DNA of 32,092 nucleotides from an uncultured bacterium (GTDB lineage Bacteria > Myxococcota_A > Polyangia > Polyangiales > Houyiibacteriaceae). This document shows positions 24,892-32,092 of this stretch, piece by piece. The translations under genes were made by a program, and so were the position numbers. The notes under the pieces were generated by a model, which saw only the letters and a program-made list of their open reading frames with translations, did not search any database and was not told where the DNA came from. The DNA is taken from assembly GCA_938024995.1 (NCBI GenBank), contig CALJDU010000106.1, positions 1 through 32,092 of the forward strand. Direction: 5' to 3'. How positions within the stretch are numbered: position 1 is the first letter of the stretch; each line of letters opens with the position of its first letter.

Positions 24892-25893
24892 GTGGATCTG
24901 AAGAATCGTTTCCCCCATGTGTTCGCCCTCTCCCTCCTGGCGCCGATCTTCGCGCTCACGGGTTGCGAGCCGGACGTTGGAGAGTGTGACCCTGAGCTCG
25001 CTCAGCGCGTTGTATTCGCGAACAGCCCGGGCCAGGCGACGAACGGTCTCCCGGCATTCGCAGGCCAAGCGATGACGCAGTCCAGCTGCAGCGACGGCGC
25101 GTTCTGCCACTCGCCAAACGCCAACGGCGCGCTTCGTTTTGGCGTCCCCGCCGGCCTCGACTTCGACGTCGCTGTGCCCTGCGATTTGACGGTGACCGAA
25201 GACTGTGCGGAGCGCGACATCACGCGCTTGGGAGAGAACCGCGACATCACGTACGAATGGCGGTCCGCGATTCTCCGCGAGGTTCAGACTGGCCAGATGC
25301 CGCCCGGCGAGAGCGGGGCTGGGATCCTCGCGGACGCTGTGCAGTGGCAAGACCGTGACGGCGCCGACCTCCCCGCGATCGACTCCGACGAAGGCCAAGA
25401 CATCTTGGCGAACTGGCTCGCGTGCGGCGCCCCCGTCGTCGAGGTCACGGTCGAGCCAGACCCCACGAGCGATCCAGGTCGCCGGTGTGAAGATCGCGAC
25501 GGCGACATTGGCCTCTGTGTCTACCGCGCCCCCGCGATCGTGGAGCCGCCCGACCCGAACTGGACCGACATCTGGGAAGAGGTCATCGAGCCGCAGTGTG
25601 GGCTCTCGTGCCACGGACCGGGGGACCCGGACTTCCGCGTCGAGAGCGCGCTCGATCTCTCGACCAAGGACGCCGCGTACGCCGCGATGGTGGGCGCGGA
25701 AGGCGCTGGGGAGGAGTGCAGCGGGACAGGCACTCTTATCGTCGCAGGCGACTCTGCCAACTCCATCCTCATCGATAAGTTGGGCGAGGACCCGGAGTGC
25801 GGCGGACCGATGCCGTCGGCGTTCCGGCTCATGCCGCAAGAGTTCGTCGATGCGATCGCCGAGTGGATCGACGCCGGCGCGCTCGACGACTGA
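24892..25893 (+). CDS. cytochrome c-like lipoprotein with two domains
   Basis: The envelope lipoprotein of about 333 residues has a signal peptide and lipobox FALTGC (Cys 25 from this start). Two halves each look like a degenerate cytochrome c domain: first SCSDGAFCHSP followed later by TGQMPPGE, then CGLSCHGPG followed by LDLSTKDAAYAAMVG and CGGPMPSAF. The Cys-Cys-His spacings are unusual (five and three residues between Cys instead of two). The second domain strongly resembles repeats in other myxobacterial lipoproteins ending in a DAIAEWIDAGA helix. Covalent haem is plausible, not proven. The GTG at 24892 gives a normal signal peptide; the GTG at 24868 would add eight residues. Confidence 0.82.
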   Translation: MDLKNRFPHVFALSLLAPIFALTGCEPDVGECDPELAQRVVFANSPGQATNGLPAFAGQAMTQSSCSDGAFCHSPNANGALRFGVPAGLDFDVAVPCDLTVTEDCAERDITRLGENRDITYEWRSAILREVQTGQMPPGESGAGILADAVQWQDRDGADLPAIDSDEGQDILANWLACGAPVVEVTVEPDPTSDPGRRCEDRDGDIGLCVYRAPAIVEPPDPNWTDIWEEVIEPQCGLSCHGPGDPDFRVESALDLSTKDAAYAAMVGAEGAGEECSGTGTLIVAGDSANSILIDKLGEDPECGGPMPSAFRLMPQEFVDAIAEWIDAGALDD

Positions 25894-26119
25894 CCTCAGC
25901 GACATCAAGCTCACCAACACGCCGTCCTCGCGCAGAACATCTGCGTCGAGGGCGTCTACGCGTAGTGAGACACATCCTCGTCAGCTCACGCAGAGCTGCC
26001 GCGGCAAATCGCCACGGCGGTTGTCCCGGCGGGTCTCCTGACTCCTCTTTCTCGCGGTTTCAGGTCGCTTCTCATGTGGTACGAGCCGTGCACTAGGAGA
26101 AGGTCGAAAGGAACTTCCC

Positions 26120-26926
26120 ATGGCCGGATTTCCCCGCACCTCCTACGACCGATACCGCGACTCTCTTTCTCACGTGAAGCCCCTCTCCCGCGAGGTGGAG
26201 CGGCAATGTGCTCTCGATTGGGCCAACGGAGATGAGCGCGCTGGCGTCAAGCTGATCGAAGCTTCGCTTCCCTTCGTCATCCGCATCGCGCGCGAGTACC
26301 GCCGATGGGGGGTCCCACTCGAGGATCTTGTGCAGCAGGGCAACCTCGGTCTCCTGAAAGCCGCTAAGAAGTTCGACCCCGAGCGCGACTGCCGCTTGGT
26401 GACCTACGCGGCCTACTGGATCCGAGCAGAGATTCGCGACTACGTCGTTCGCGGATACCGCATCGTCCGGCTCGGGACGACGCGCACTGAGCGACGCGCG
26501 ATGCGGCTCTTCCGCCGGCGTGGATTTGAGTCGGTCGAAGAGCTCATCGAGGAGAGCGGCATGCCGCCCGCCCGAGCCAAGAAGCTCTGGCCCTTGCTCA
26601 CGCGAGGCGACGTCTCCCTTGACGTCACGTACGACGATCGTGGTCCCGGTGTGGATCGTGTTCCCGGAGCGCTCCCGACACCCGAGGACGTCTTCGCGCG
26701 CAACGAGGAGATCAGCGGTGTCCGGGCCGCGCTTCGAGAAGCCCTGACCGCGCTCACGGACCGCGAGCGTCGCATCGTCAACGCCCGCGCGATGGCGTCC
26801 GAGCCACGAACGCTGGCCGACCTCGGCAAGGAAATGGGTGTGAGCAAAGAGCGGATCCGTCAGCTCGAAGCGCGCGCCCACGGAAAGCTCCGCGTGCAGC
26901 TCGCGCCCTTCCGCTCGGTCGCCTGA
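26120..26926 (+). CDS. RpoH-type sigma-70 family factor
   Basis: This 268-residue group 3 sigma factor is close to RpoH (sigma-32). Region 1.2/2.1 starts near residue 20. Region 2 has EDLVQQGNLGLLKAAKKFDP and the -10 recognition helix RLVTYAAYWIRAEIRDYV. The RpoH-box position carries GTTRTERRAMRLFRRRG. Region 4 ends with the helix-turn-helix TLADLGKEMGVSKERIRQLE. Region 3 is short, as in RpoH. The start is well supported by AAAGGAAC eight bases upstream. The gene stands alone and converges on the ketosynthase pair. The 226-bp gap upstream shows no promoter I can support. It probably controls heat shock or another stress regulon; several RpoH paralogues are common in myxobacteria. Confidence 0.9.
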   Translation: MAGFPRTSYDRYRDSLSHVKPLSREVERQCALDWANGDERAGVKLIEASLPFVIRIAREYRRWGVPLEDLVQQGNLGLLKAAKKFDPERDCRLVTYAAYWIRAEIRDYVVRGYRIVRLGTTRTERRAMRLFRRRGFESVEELIEESGMPPARAKKLWPLLTRGDVSLDVTYDDRGPGVDRVPGALPTPEDVFARNEEISGVRAALREALTALTDRERRIVNARAMASEPRTLADLGKEMGVSKERIRQLEARAHGKLRVQLAPFRSVA

Positions 26927-26951
26927 CTGAGCGATTGATCCGGCGAACGCG

Positions 26952-28109
26952 TCAGCGGGGCGCGCGCAAGACGACCGCGCTGACGTTCCCATAGTGACCG
27001 ACGGCGAGCGCGATGATCGACGTCGGTGTGCTCGTCGCGGTCCCGCGAACCAAGGGAAGAACCGACCCCCCTTCAAACATCGCCACCGCGTGCGCCATCG
27101 CGAGCGCTCCGGCCGCGCCGAACGTCTCGCCGAAGAACTGTTTCGGCGCGAGCACGGCGGCATCGGGACAGACACGGGCGATCCCGCGAAGCTCGGCTTC
27201 GTCAAAACGCGCGATTCCACCGGCCGCGCTAGAGACGATGTCCACGTCAGACGCTTTCAGTTTGGCGTCGGCGAGCGCTTCCTCCATCGCGCGCGCGACC
27301 GCGGCTTCGCTCACATGCGCGAGCAGCGCCTCGGAGGTCGGCGGCTCGAACGCGGTGCCGTATCCCGTGATCTCACAGAGGATCTTGGCGCCGCGCGCGT
27401 CTGCCTCCGCGGGTCGCTCGACCACGACATAGGCGGCGCCTTCGCCGCACTCCAGCCCTGCGCTTTGATCGCGAATTAGCTCCAGCTTACGAAGCGCGAG
27501 GTAAAGCGGCTCGCTCACGACCTCGCCGCCGCCGACCAAGAAGACATCACCACGATCATGGTCGAGGTGCGTCTTGGCCGTCAGCACCGCGTCGAGCGCG
27601 CCACAGTTTCCGTCGACGATGGTCGTGTTGGGAGCGCGAAGATCTTCCCAGATGCTCACGTAGCCCGCGGCCGCATTGATCACGGTGTTGGGGAAGCGAG
27701 CCGGGTTGATGTAGCGCGGCGCCTCGAGCTCCGCGACGCGGTTCAGCTCGGTGATCGCGTCGAGCGAACCATACGCGGTCGCGCTGCAGATACCCGCGCG
27801 TGACGGGCTCACCCCGATCCACTCCGCGTCGTCGGTCTTCAGCTTCGCGTCCCGAAGCGCGAGCTTGGCCGCGGTGATCAAGAACTTCGTCAGGCGATCA
27901 AAGTTCCGGTGCCCCTTCTTGCCGAGCCACGCTTTGGCGTCGAAGGCGGAGACCTCTGCCGAGATCGCGTCGAGCGCGGGATCGAGGAGCTCCGAGGGAG
28001 ACGTGAAGGCGATCGCCCGCGGGTCCTCCGACGCGAGCCCGTCCACGAACGCCTCGCGTCCGATCCCGAGCGGACTGACGACTCCGCACCCCGTGACCGC
28101 GAGCTTCAC
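26952..28109 (-). CDS. ketosynthase-like partner protein lacking both catalytic His
   Basis: The 385-residue protein has the thiolase/beta-ketoacyl synthase fold throughout: LAVTGCGVVSPLGIG at the start, nucleophile region VDGNCGALDAV with Cys 169, and KQFFGETFGAAGA near the end. Both histidines of the Cys-His-His triad are missing: the usual NAHGT reads VSSAAGG (about 292-298), and the usual GH reads GE (Glu 328). Decarboxylative condensation is therefore unlikely on its own. It starts with a GTG overlapping the stop of the complete ketosynthase by GTGA, so the two are co-translated and probably form a heterodimer, as ketosynthase/chain-length-factor pairs do in type II polyketide and aryl polyene pathways. 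Confidence 0.88.
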   Translation of the reverse strand: MKLAVTGCGVVSPLGIGREAFVDGLASEDPRAIAFTSPSELLDPALDAISAEVSAFDAKAWLGKKGHRNFDRLTKFLITAAKLALRDAKLKTDDAEWIGVSPSRAGICSATAYGSLDAITELNRVAELEAPRYINPARFPNTVINAAAGYVSIWEDLRAPNTTIVDGNCGALDAVLTAKTHLDHDRGDVFLVGGGEVVSEPLYLALRKLELIRDQSAGLECGEGAAYVVVERPAEADARGAKILCEITGYGTAFEPPTSEALLAHVSEAAVARAMEEALADAKLKASDVDIVSSAAGGIARFDEAELRGIARVCPDAAVLAPKQFFGETFGAAGALAMAHAVAMFEGGSVLPLVRGTATSTPTSIIALAVGHYGNVSAVVLRAPR

Positions 28110-29362
28110 GAAGTCTCTCCGGCGCGTGGCGCGCGGCCCACGGTCTCGGGAAACACGCCGTTCTTCGCGAAACAGACCACCGCGTCATAGCCGCCGAACG
28201 CGAGCGAGTTGTTGAGGATCACCTTCACGTCCGCTTCACGCGCTGATCCAGCGACCACGTCGACGTCGCACTCCGGATCCAGCTGCTCGTGATTCATCGT
28301 CGGAGGGATCACCCCTTGTTGAAGCGTCATCACGCAGGCGACCGCTTCGATCGCGCTCGCCGCGCCCATGCAGTGACCGATCATGCTCTTGATGCTGGTG
28401 ACAAGCGGCCTGTGGTCGCCGAAGATCTTCTTGATGACCTTGGCCTCGACCGCGTCGTTCGCGCGGGTCGCGGTTCCATGCGCGTTGATGTGATCCACCT
28501 GTGCGGGAGTGAGCCCGGAGCTCGTCAGCGCTGCCCGCATCGCCAGCTCGCTGCCCTCACCTTCCGGATGGGGTCGCGTGATGTGATGTGCATCGCACGC
28601 GAGCCCATAACCGCCCACTTCACAGAGCGGGGTCGCGCCGCGCCGGAGCATCGACTCTTCGGACTCAAGCACGAGCATCCCGGCGCCCTCTCCCACGCAC
28701 AGCCCTTTTCGATCAGCGTCGAACGGGCGCACGAGATCGGGCGTCACCGCGCCGAGGCGAACGAAACCCGCGTACTGAAGTCGCTCAATGACCTCGGTCG
28801 CGCCGGTCAGCACGATGTCCGCTCGGCCCGCTCGAACCTGATCGGCGGCGTACCCGATCGCGTAGTTCCCAGCAGCGCAAGCGGCGGGCAAGGTCTTCAC
28901 CATTCCGCGTGCCCCAAAAGCGCGCGCGACGTGAATCGGCAAGAGCGTGGAGCCGTACGTCGGGAGCTTCCGGAGCGAGACCGCCTCTTGGCCGTCGTGA
29001 ATCCACGCGCTCTCGAGCTCGCCGAGAACGTTGGCCTCACCCATCGTCGTCCCGATCACGACAGACGTTCGCGGACCCGCGAGCTGCTTCGTCGAGAGCC
29101 CCGAATCCTCAACAGCCATTCGCGCCGCCGCCACTGCGAAGGCCGACGCGCGACCCATTCGTCGAGCCTCGGCCGCGGTCAGGTGCTCTCGAGGCGAGAA
29201 GCTCTTTACTTCACAGGCGTGGCTGCGCTCCAGATCGTGAGTCGGAAAGAGCGTGATCTCGGCCGCGCCGTTTTCTCCCGCGAGCAGCGCACGAAAAAAG
29301 TCGGTCTTCCCGATCCCGACCGGCGTGACCACGCCGATCCCAGTGACGAAGACGCGCGACAT
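28106..29362 (-). CDS. beta-ketoacyl-ACP synthase II-like ketosynthase
   Basis: The 418-residue FabF/KAS II-type condensing enzyme has a complete catalytic set: Cys 162 (TLPAACAAGN), His 295 (INAHGTATRAND), Lys 325 and His 330 (SIKSMIGHCMGAASA), plus the C-terminal NNSLAFGGYDAVV. The start at 29362 is where the canonical N-terminus SRVFVTGIGVVTPVG begins; the open frame extends to 29602 but that part is Arg-rich and overlaps the divergent gene. No strong Shine-Dalgarno is seen. It is followed by the His-less partner with a 4-nt overlap. No acyl carrier protein, malonyltransferase or reductase is adjacent, so the role could be secondary lipid, polyketide or a variant fatty acid chain step. Confidence 0.93.
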   Translation of the reverse strand: MSRVFVTGIGVVTPVGIGKTDFFRALLAGENGAAEITLFPTHDLERSHACEVKSFSPREHLTAAEARRMGRASAFAVAAARMAVEDSGLSTKQLAGPRTSVVIGTTMGEANVLGELESAWIHDGQEAVSLRKLPTYGSTLLPIHVARAFGARGMVKTLPAACAAGNYAIGYAADQVRAGRADIVLTGATEVIERLQYAGFVRLGAVTPDLVRPFDADRKGLCVGEGAGMLVLESEESMLRRGATPLCEVGGYGLACDAHHITRPHPEGEGSELAMRAALTSSGLTPAQVDHINAHGTATRANDAVEAKVIKKIFGDHRPLVTSIKSMIGHCMGAASAIEAVACVMTLQQGVIPPTMNHEQLDPECDVDVVAGSAREADVKVILNNSLAFGGYDAVVCFAKNGVFPETVGRAPRAGETS

Positions 29363-29481
29363 CGAGCCGGTGATAGCGCGCGGATCACCTGCCGTCCACA
29401 CGCGCCTGCAGCCAAAAATGGGGATGACGTCAGCCGCGGTTCGGTGGACCCTACGCGCCGCATGCAAAAGGGGCGCTCGAC

Positions 29482-30375
29482 ATGATGGTCTCCAACAAGG
29501 GCTCGGTCTTTCGACTGCTGCTCTGGCAAAAACACAGCGCGCTCTTGTTCGCGCTCGCGGGAACGATCGCCGCGGCGCTCTGGCACGTCTTTGAATGGCC
29601 ATGGCTCAAGCTGCCGGCGACGCCGCTCACCGTGATCGGCGCGGCGCTCGGCATCTTCGTTAGCTTCCGAACCAACTCGGCGTATGACCGCTGGTGGGAA
29701 GGCAGGAAGCTGTGGGGCCGGATGATCAACGAATCGCGGCACCTCTGCACGCAGCTCGTCAGCTACCTCGGCCCCGACGCCAAGGAGACGCGCGCGTTGG
29801 TTCGCCGTCACGCCGCGTACGTGCACGCGCTGCGGATCGGGTTGCGCCAACAAAGCTTGAGCGAAGATCCGGACCTGCCGCGCGTCCTCGACGACGACTT
29901 GGAGTGGCTCACTTCCCAGAGCAACCCGACTCACGCGCTTCTGCAGAAACAAATGGACGCGCTCGCGGCGCTCAACGCGGCAGGCGCGATCGACGATCGC
30001 CGGATGCAATCGCTCGACCTCACATTGCGCGAGCTGGTGAACATTCAAGGCGGTTGTGAGCGCATCAAGAAGACGCCGCTCCCGCGCGGTTACGGTTTCA
30101 TCGCCGAGCGCCTGATCTTGATCTTCACGTTCGCGTTTCCCTACGTCGTCGTGCAGCAGCTCGGCTGGCTCACGGTACCGACGACCGTCTTGGTCGGCTT
30201 GTCCTTCGCGCTCATCAGCGAAGCCGGCCGCGTCCTGGAAGACCCCTTCACGATGTTCTGGAACGGCCTACCGCTCAGCAACATCTCGACCATGATCGAG
30301 GCGAACGTCATGCAGCGCATCGATGAGCCGATGCCCGAAATCCCCACGGTCGACCGCGACGGCATCTTGATGTGA
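29482..30375 (+). CDS. bestrophin-family (UPF0187) ion channel protein
   Basis: The 297-residue membrane protein belongs to the bacterial bestrophin family, anion or cation channels that form pentamers. The family hallmark SFRTNSAYDRWWEGRKLWG is at about residues 60-78, after two hydrophobic N-terminal helices. The later helices (LILIFTFAFPYVVVQQLGW and TTVLVGLSFALIS) and the C-terminal DPF motif followed by LPLSNISTMIE also fit. The ATG at 29482 has AAGGGG upstream; the next codon is also ATG. It is divergent from the ketosynthase gene across 119 bp. Ion selectivity cannot be read from the sequence. Confidence 0.92.
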   Translation: MMVSNKGSVFRLLLWQKHSALLFALAGTIAAALWHVFEWPWLKLPATPLTVIGAALGIFVSFRTNSAYDRWWEGRKLWGRMINESRHLCTQLVSYLGPDAKETRALVRRHAAYVHALRIGLRQQSLSEDPDLPRVLDDDLEWLTSQSNPTHALLQKQMDALAALNAAGAIDDRRMQSLDLTLRELVNIQGGCERIKKTPLPRGYGFIAERLILIFTFAFPYVVVQQLGWLTVPTTVLVGLSFALISEAGRVLEDPFTMFWNGLPLSNISTMIEANVMQRIDEPMPEIPTVDRDGILM

Positions 30376-30382
30376 GGCGGCA

Positions 30383-30408
30383 GGCGTTGACCGTTCGTGG
30401 TCAACGCC
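30383..30408 (+). terminator. strong hairpin after the bestrophin-like gene
   Basis: GGCGTTGACC (30383-30392) pairs perfectly with GGTCAACGCC (30399-30408) around a 6-nt loop, eight bases past the stop. The following bases (GTTCACT) are only slightly T-rich. Confidence 0.65.
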
Positions 30409-30487
30409 GTTCACTGACCGGCCGACCGGCCAGCCCCATCCGCGCTGCTTCGTTGTGCGTGGACCGCTTCCCACGTACAACGCGCCC

Positions 30488-31720
30488 ATGAGCTGGATGC
30501 ACAAGAAGGCCCACGACGCGCTCGCTCGGATCCGCGAGGCCAAAGACAAGCAGGTCTATCCCTACTTCCGGCAGTTCGAGAGCGGCGGTCTGCACGCGAC
30601 CATCGACGGCAAGCCGATCATCAACTTCAGCTCGAACGACTACCTCGGGCTCACGACCCACCCCAAGGTCAAAGAAGCCAGCATCGCGGCGGTCAAGAAG
30701 TACAGCTGCGGGCTGAGCAGCTCTCGCGTCCAGGCGACCACCACAGCGCACGTGGAGCTCGAAGAGCGGCTCGCGAACTGGTTCGGGTTCGAGAAGTGCC
30801 TGACGTTCACGACCGGCTACCAAGCGATGGTCGGCACGATCATGTCGCTCGCCGACAAAGACACCACCCTCATCCTCGACAACCTGGCGCACGCTTGCAT
30901 TCTTGACGGCACGTTCATGGCGGCCGGTACGCCCCGCAACGCGCCCGAGGTTCGCTTCTTCAATCACAACAGCGCGCGCTCGCTGCGCCGCGTCCTCAAG
31001 ACCCGCGAGCGCGAGAACGCCTTGGTCTGCATCGAGGGGATCTACTCGCTCGACGGAGACGAAGCGAAGCTGAGCGAACTGCTCGAGGCGACCGAAGAAC
31101 ACGAGAACGCCGCGATCCTCCTCGACGACGCGCACGGCACCGGCACGCTCGGCAAAGGCGGTCGCGGCATCATCGAGAAGTACGGCTTCGAGGGACGCGT
31201 CCCGGTCGTCGTCTCGACGTTCAGCAAGACCTTCGGCGGCATCGGCGGCATCTTGCTCGGCGACGCCGACATCGTCGATCATGTAAAGCACTTCGCGCGG
31301 TCCTTCCTGTTCAGCGCCTCGCTCCCTGTGCCCGTCGTCGCGGCGGCCGCGACGATCTTGGACATGCTCGAGGACCACGGCGAAGCGCTCGTCAGCGAGC
31401 TGCACAGCAAAGCCGCGTACATGCGGAAGTCGCTCCTCGAGATCGGCTTCGATCTCGGCGACAGCGACACCCACATCATGCCGGTCATGTGCCGCGAGGA
31501 GCGTAAAGCGCTGTTCACACACGTCGCCATGTTTGAGAGCGGCGTCATGATGGTGCCGATCACGTACCCCGGCGTGAAGAAGGGTGAAGAGCGCTTGCGC
31601 TTGAACGTGACGCGCGGGCACTCGCGCGAGGACATGGATCAAGCGCTCGAGCTCTTGAAGCTGTTCGGCGAGTCGTTCTTTATTCTGAGCGGCGAAGAGC
31701 TCGCGCCGATGGAAGAGTGA
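30488..31720 (+). CDS. alpha-oxoamine synthase (PLP), serine palmitoyltransferase-like
   Basis: The 410-residue PLP enzyme condenses an amino acid with an acyl-thioester. The family residues are in place: His 136 (cofactor stacking, LAHACILDG), Asp 213 and His 216 (LLDDAHGTGTLG), and the Schiff-base Lys 247 (VSTFSKTFGGIGG). The family includes BioF, Kbl, HemA and serine palmitoyltransferase. The TFSK context and KHFARSFLFSASLP are closer to sphingolipid-type enzymes than to BioF (which usually has GK before the second Gly), so a sphingoid or other long-chain alpha-amino-ketone product is my preferred but unproven call. The ATG at 30488 is the likely start; no clear Shine-Dalgarno is seen. Confidence 0.88.
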   Translation: MSWMHKKAHDALARIREAKDKQVYPYFRQFESGGLHATIDGKPIINFSSNDYLGLTTHPKVKEASIAAVKKYSCGLSSSRVQATTTAHVELEERLANWFGFEKCLTFTTGYQAMVGTIMSLADKDTTLILDNLAHACILDGTFMAAGTPRNAPEVRFFNHNSARSLRRVLKTRERENALVCIEGIYSLDGDEAKLSELLEATEEHENAAILLDDAHGTGTLGKGGRGIIEKYGFEGRVPVVVSTFSKTFGGIGGILLGDADIVDHVKHFARSFLFSASLPVPVVAAAATILDMLEDHGEALVSELHSKAAYMRKSLLEIGFDLGDSDTHIMPVMCREERKALFTHVAMFESGVMMVPITYPGVKKGEERLRLNVTRGHSREDMDQALELLKLFGESFFILSGEELAPMEE

Positions 31721-31758
31721 GTTTCTAGCCGGCAGTCGCGCGCGTTGACGTACGCCAG

Positions 31759-31917
31759 CTCGAACTCGAGCGCGAACGCGAACGCGAACGTGAACTCGAA
31801 CGCGAACACGAACTCGAACGCGAACTCGACCTCGACCTCGAACTCGAACGCGAACGCGAACCCGAACCCGAACGCGAACTCGAACTCGAACGCGAACTCG
31901 AACTCGAACCCGAACTC
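31759..31917. repeat. degenerate hexamer tandem repeat (GAACNC)n
   Basis: There are about 26 head-to-tail hexamers of the form CTCGAA, CGCGAA or CCCGAA, with rarer CACGAA, CGTGAA and CTCGAC. The second base is the main variable position. The array is uninterrupted and stays in phase in all reading frames. Confidence 0.92.
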
Positions 31918-32015
31918 CTCAGCCCCGACCCTGGCGTCGATCTGATCACCAAGGCGCGTTCATACGCCGTTGAGTCAGACAGCCTTAAGCGGCGCAACAA
32001 GCGCGCCAGCGATGA

Positions 32016-32036
32016 AGCGCCGTGACGCGCTCTTTT
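32016..32036 (+). terminator. weak terminator-like hairpin
   Basis: AGCGC (32016-32020) and GCGCT (32027-32031) flank a 6-nt loop, followed by CTTTT. It is short, but it has the right order for a plus-strand intrinsic terminator and lies at the end of the open frame that runs through the hexamer repeat. Confidence 0.4.
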
Positions 32037-32092
32037 GAACCCACTCGTCTTGTTCGCGCTTCATCACTGTCACGCTTCCTGCGCCGGGGTTG

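Larger units (their letters stand above)
31721..32092. other. right-edge region without a confident gene
   Basis: After the synthase stop there is a 160-bp hexamer repeat, then about 175 bp of ordinary sequence and one weak hairpin. One plus-strand frame is open from 31729 to 32025 and reads as alternating Leu/Arg-Glu followed by a non-repetitive tail (GVDLITKARSYAVESDSLKR), but it has no ATG, GTG or TTG start. Two other frames with starts read as Asn-Ser/Ala or Ser-Arg repeats. I cannot support any as a gene. Confidence 0.6.

Noticed and set aside
31759..31917. CRISPR array
   Set aside because: The units are 6-bp head-to-tail copies without spacers.
31725..32000. Ser/Arg-rich minus-strand frame over the hexamer repeat
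   Set aside because: The translation is only the repeat read in one of its frames, with no ribosome binding site or conserved flanking sequence.

Overview
The window is a GC-rich, densely coding chromosomal segment that reads like a myxobacterium (Myxococcota, probably the Sandaracinaceae/Polyangiales side). The evidence is a GltJ/AgmX-like zinc-ribbon, GYF and TonB-like membrane protein, a DUF2378/TIGR02265-type protein, two secreted Cys-rich or cytochrome-like lipoproteins, proteins with acidic-proline or Ala/Pro linkers, and frequent GTG/TTG starts. No phage, IS element, CRISPR array or defence island was seen. The organism assignment is inference from gene content.

Layout. 1-6.5 kb: murA and hisG overlap on the plus strand. 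A minus-strand block follows with a small basic protein, a secreted ComEA-like helix-hairpin-helix protein, a GNAT acetyltransferase and an unknown protein. Then come pepA, an EF-hand-containing membrane-anchored protein and a tiny membrane protein, closed by a strong bidirectional terminator. 6.5-10.1 kb: two adjacent minus-strand membrane proteins carry zinc ribbons, one the GltJ-like protein and the other an envelope protein with a Glu-Pro stalk and three cytoplasmic zinc ribbons. 10.2-13.4 kb: plsY, a TetR repressor with a visible palindromic operator, etfB and etfA all run leftwards. 13.6-16.4 kb: a 3-hydroxyacyl-CoA dehydrogenase, dinB, a small zinc-ribbon protein and tRNA-Ser(UGA). 16.4-22.8 kb: a Cys-rich lipoprotein, a long-chain acyl-CoA synthetase, a concentrative nucleoside transporter, the DUF2378-like protein and a nitronate monooxygenase-family protein. 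22.8-26.9 kb: a fused homocysteine methyltransferase/methylenetetrahydrofolate reductase, a cytochrome-c-like lipoprotein and an RpoH-type sigma factor. 26.9-32.1 kb: a ketosynthase pair in which one partner lacks both catalytic histidines, a bestrophin-like channel, an alpha-oxoamine synthase, and a 160-bp hexamer tandem repeat near the right edge.

Functional themes. Acyl-CoA and lipid metabolism recurs: acyl-CoA synthetase, 3-hydroxyacyl-CoA dehydrogenase, electron-transfer flavoprotein, TetR repressor and PlsY, then the ketosynthase pair and an alpha-oxoamine synthase that could make a sphingoid or other alpha-amino-ketone. The TetR-etfBA arrangement recalls the FadR-controlled beta-oxidation genes of Bacillus.

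The best leads for something new are the two neighbouring zinc-ribbon membrane proteins, the Cys-retaining but His-less ketosynthase partner, the probable NADP-type pocket of the hydroxyacyl-CoA dehydrogenase, and the degenerate (GAACNC)n hexamer repeat. The same hexamer also encodes the Glu-Pro stalk at 9.5 kb. Most other genes are ordinary housekeeping genes.
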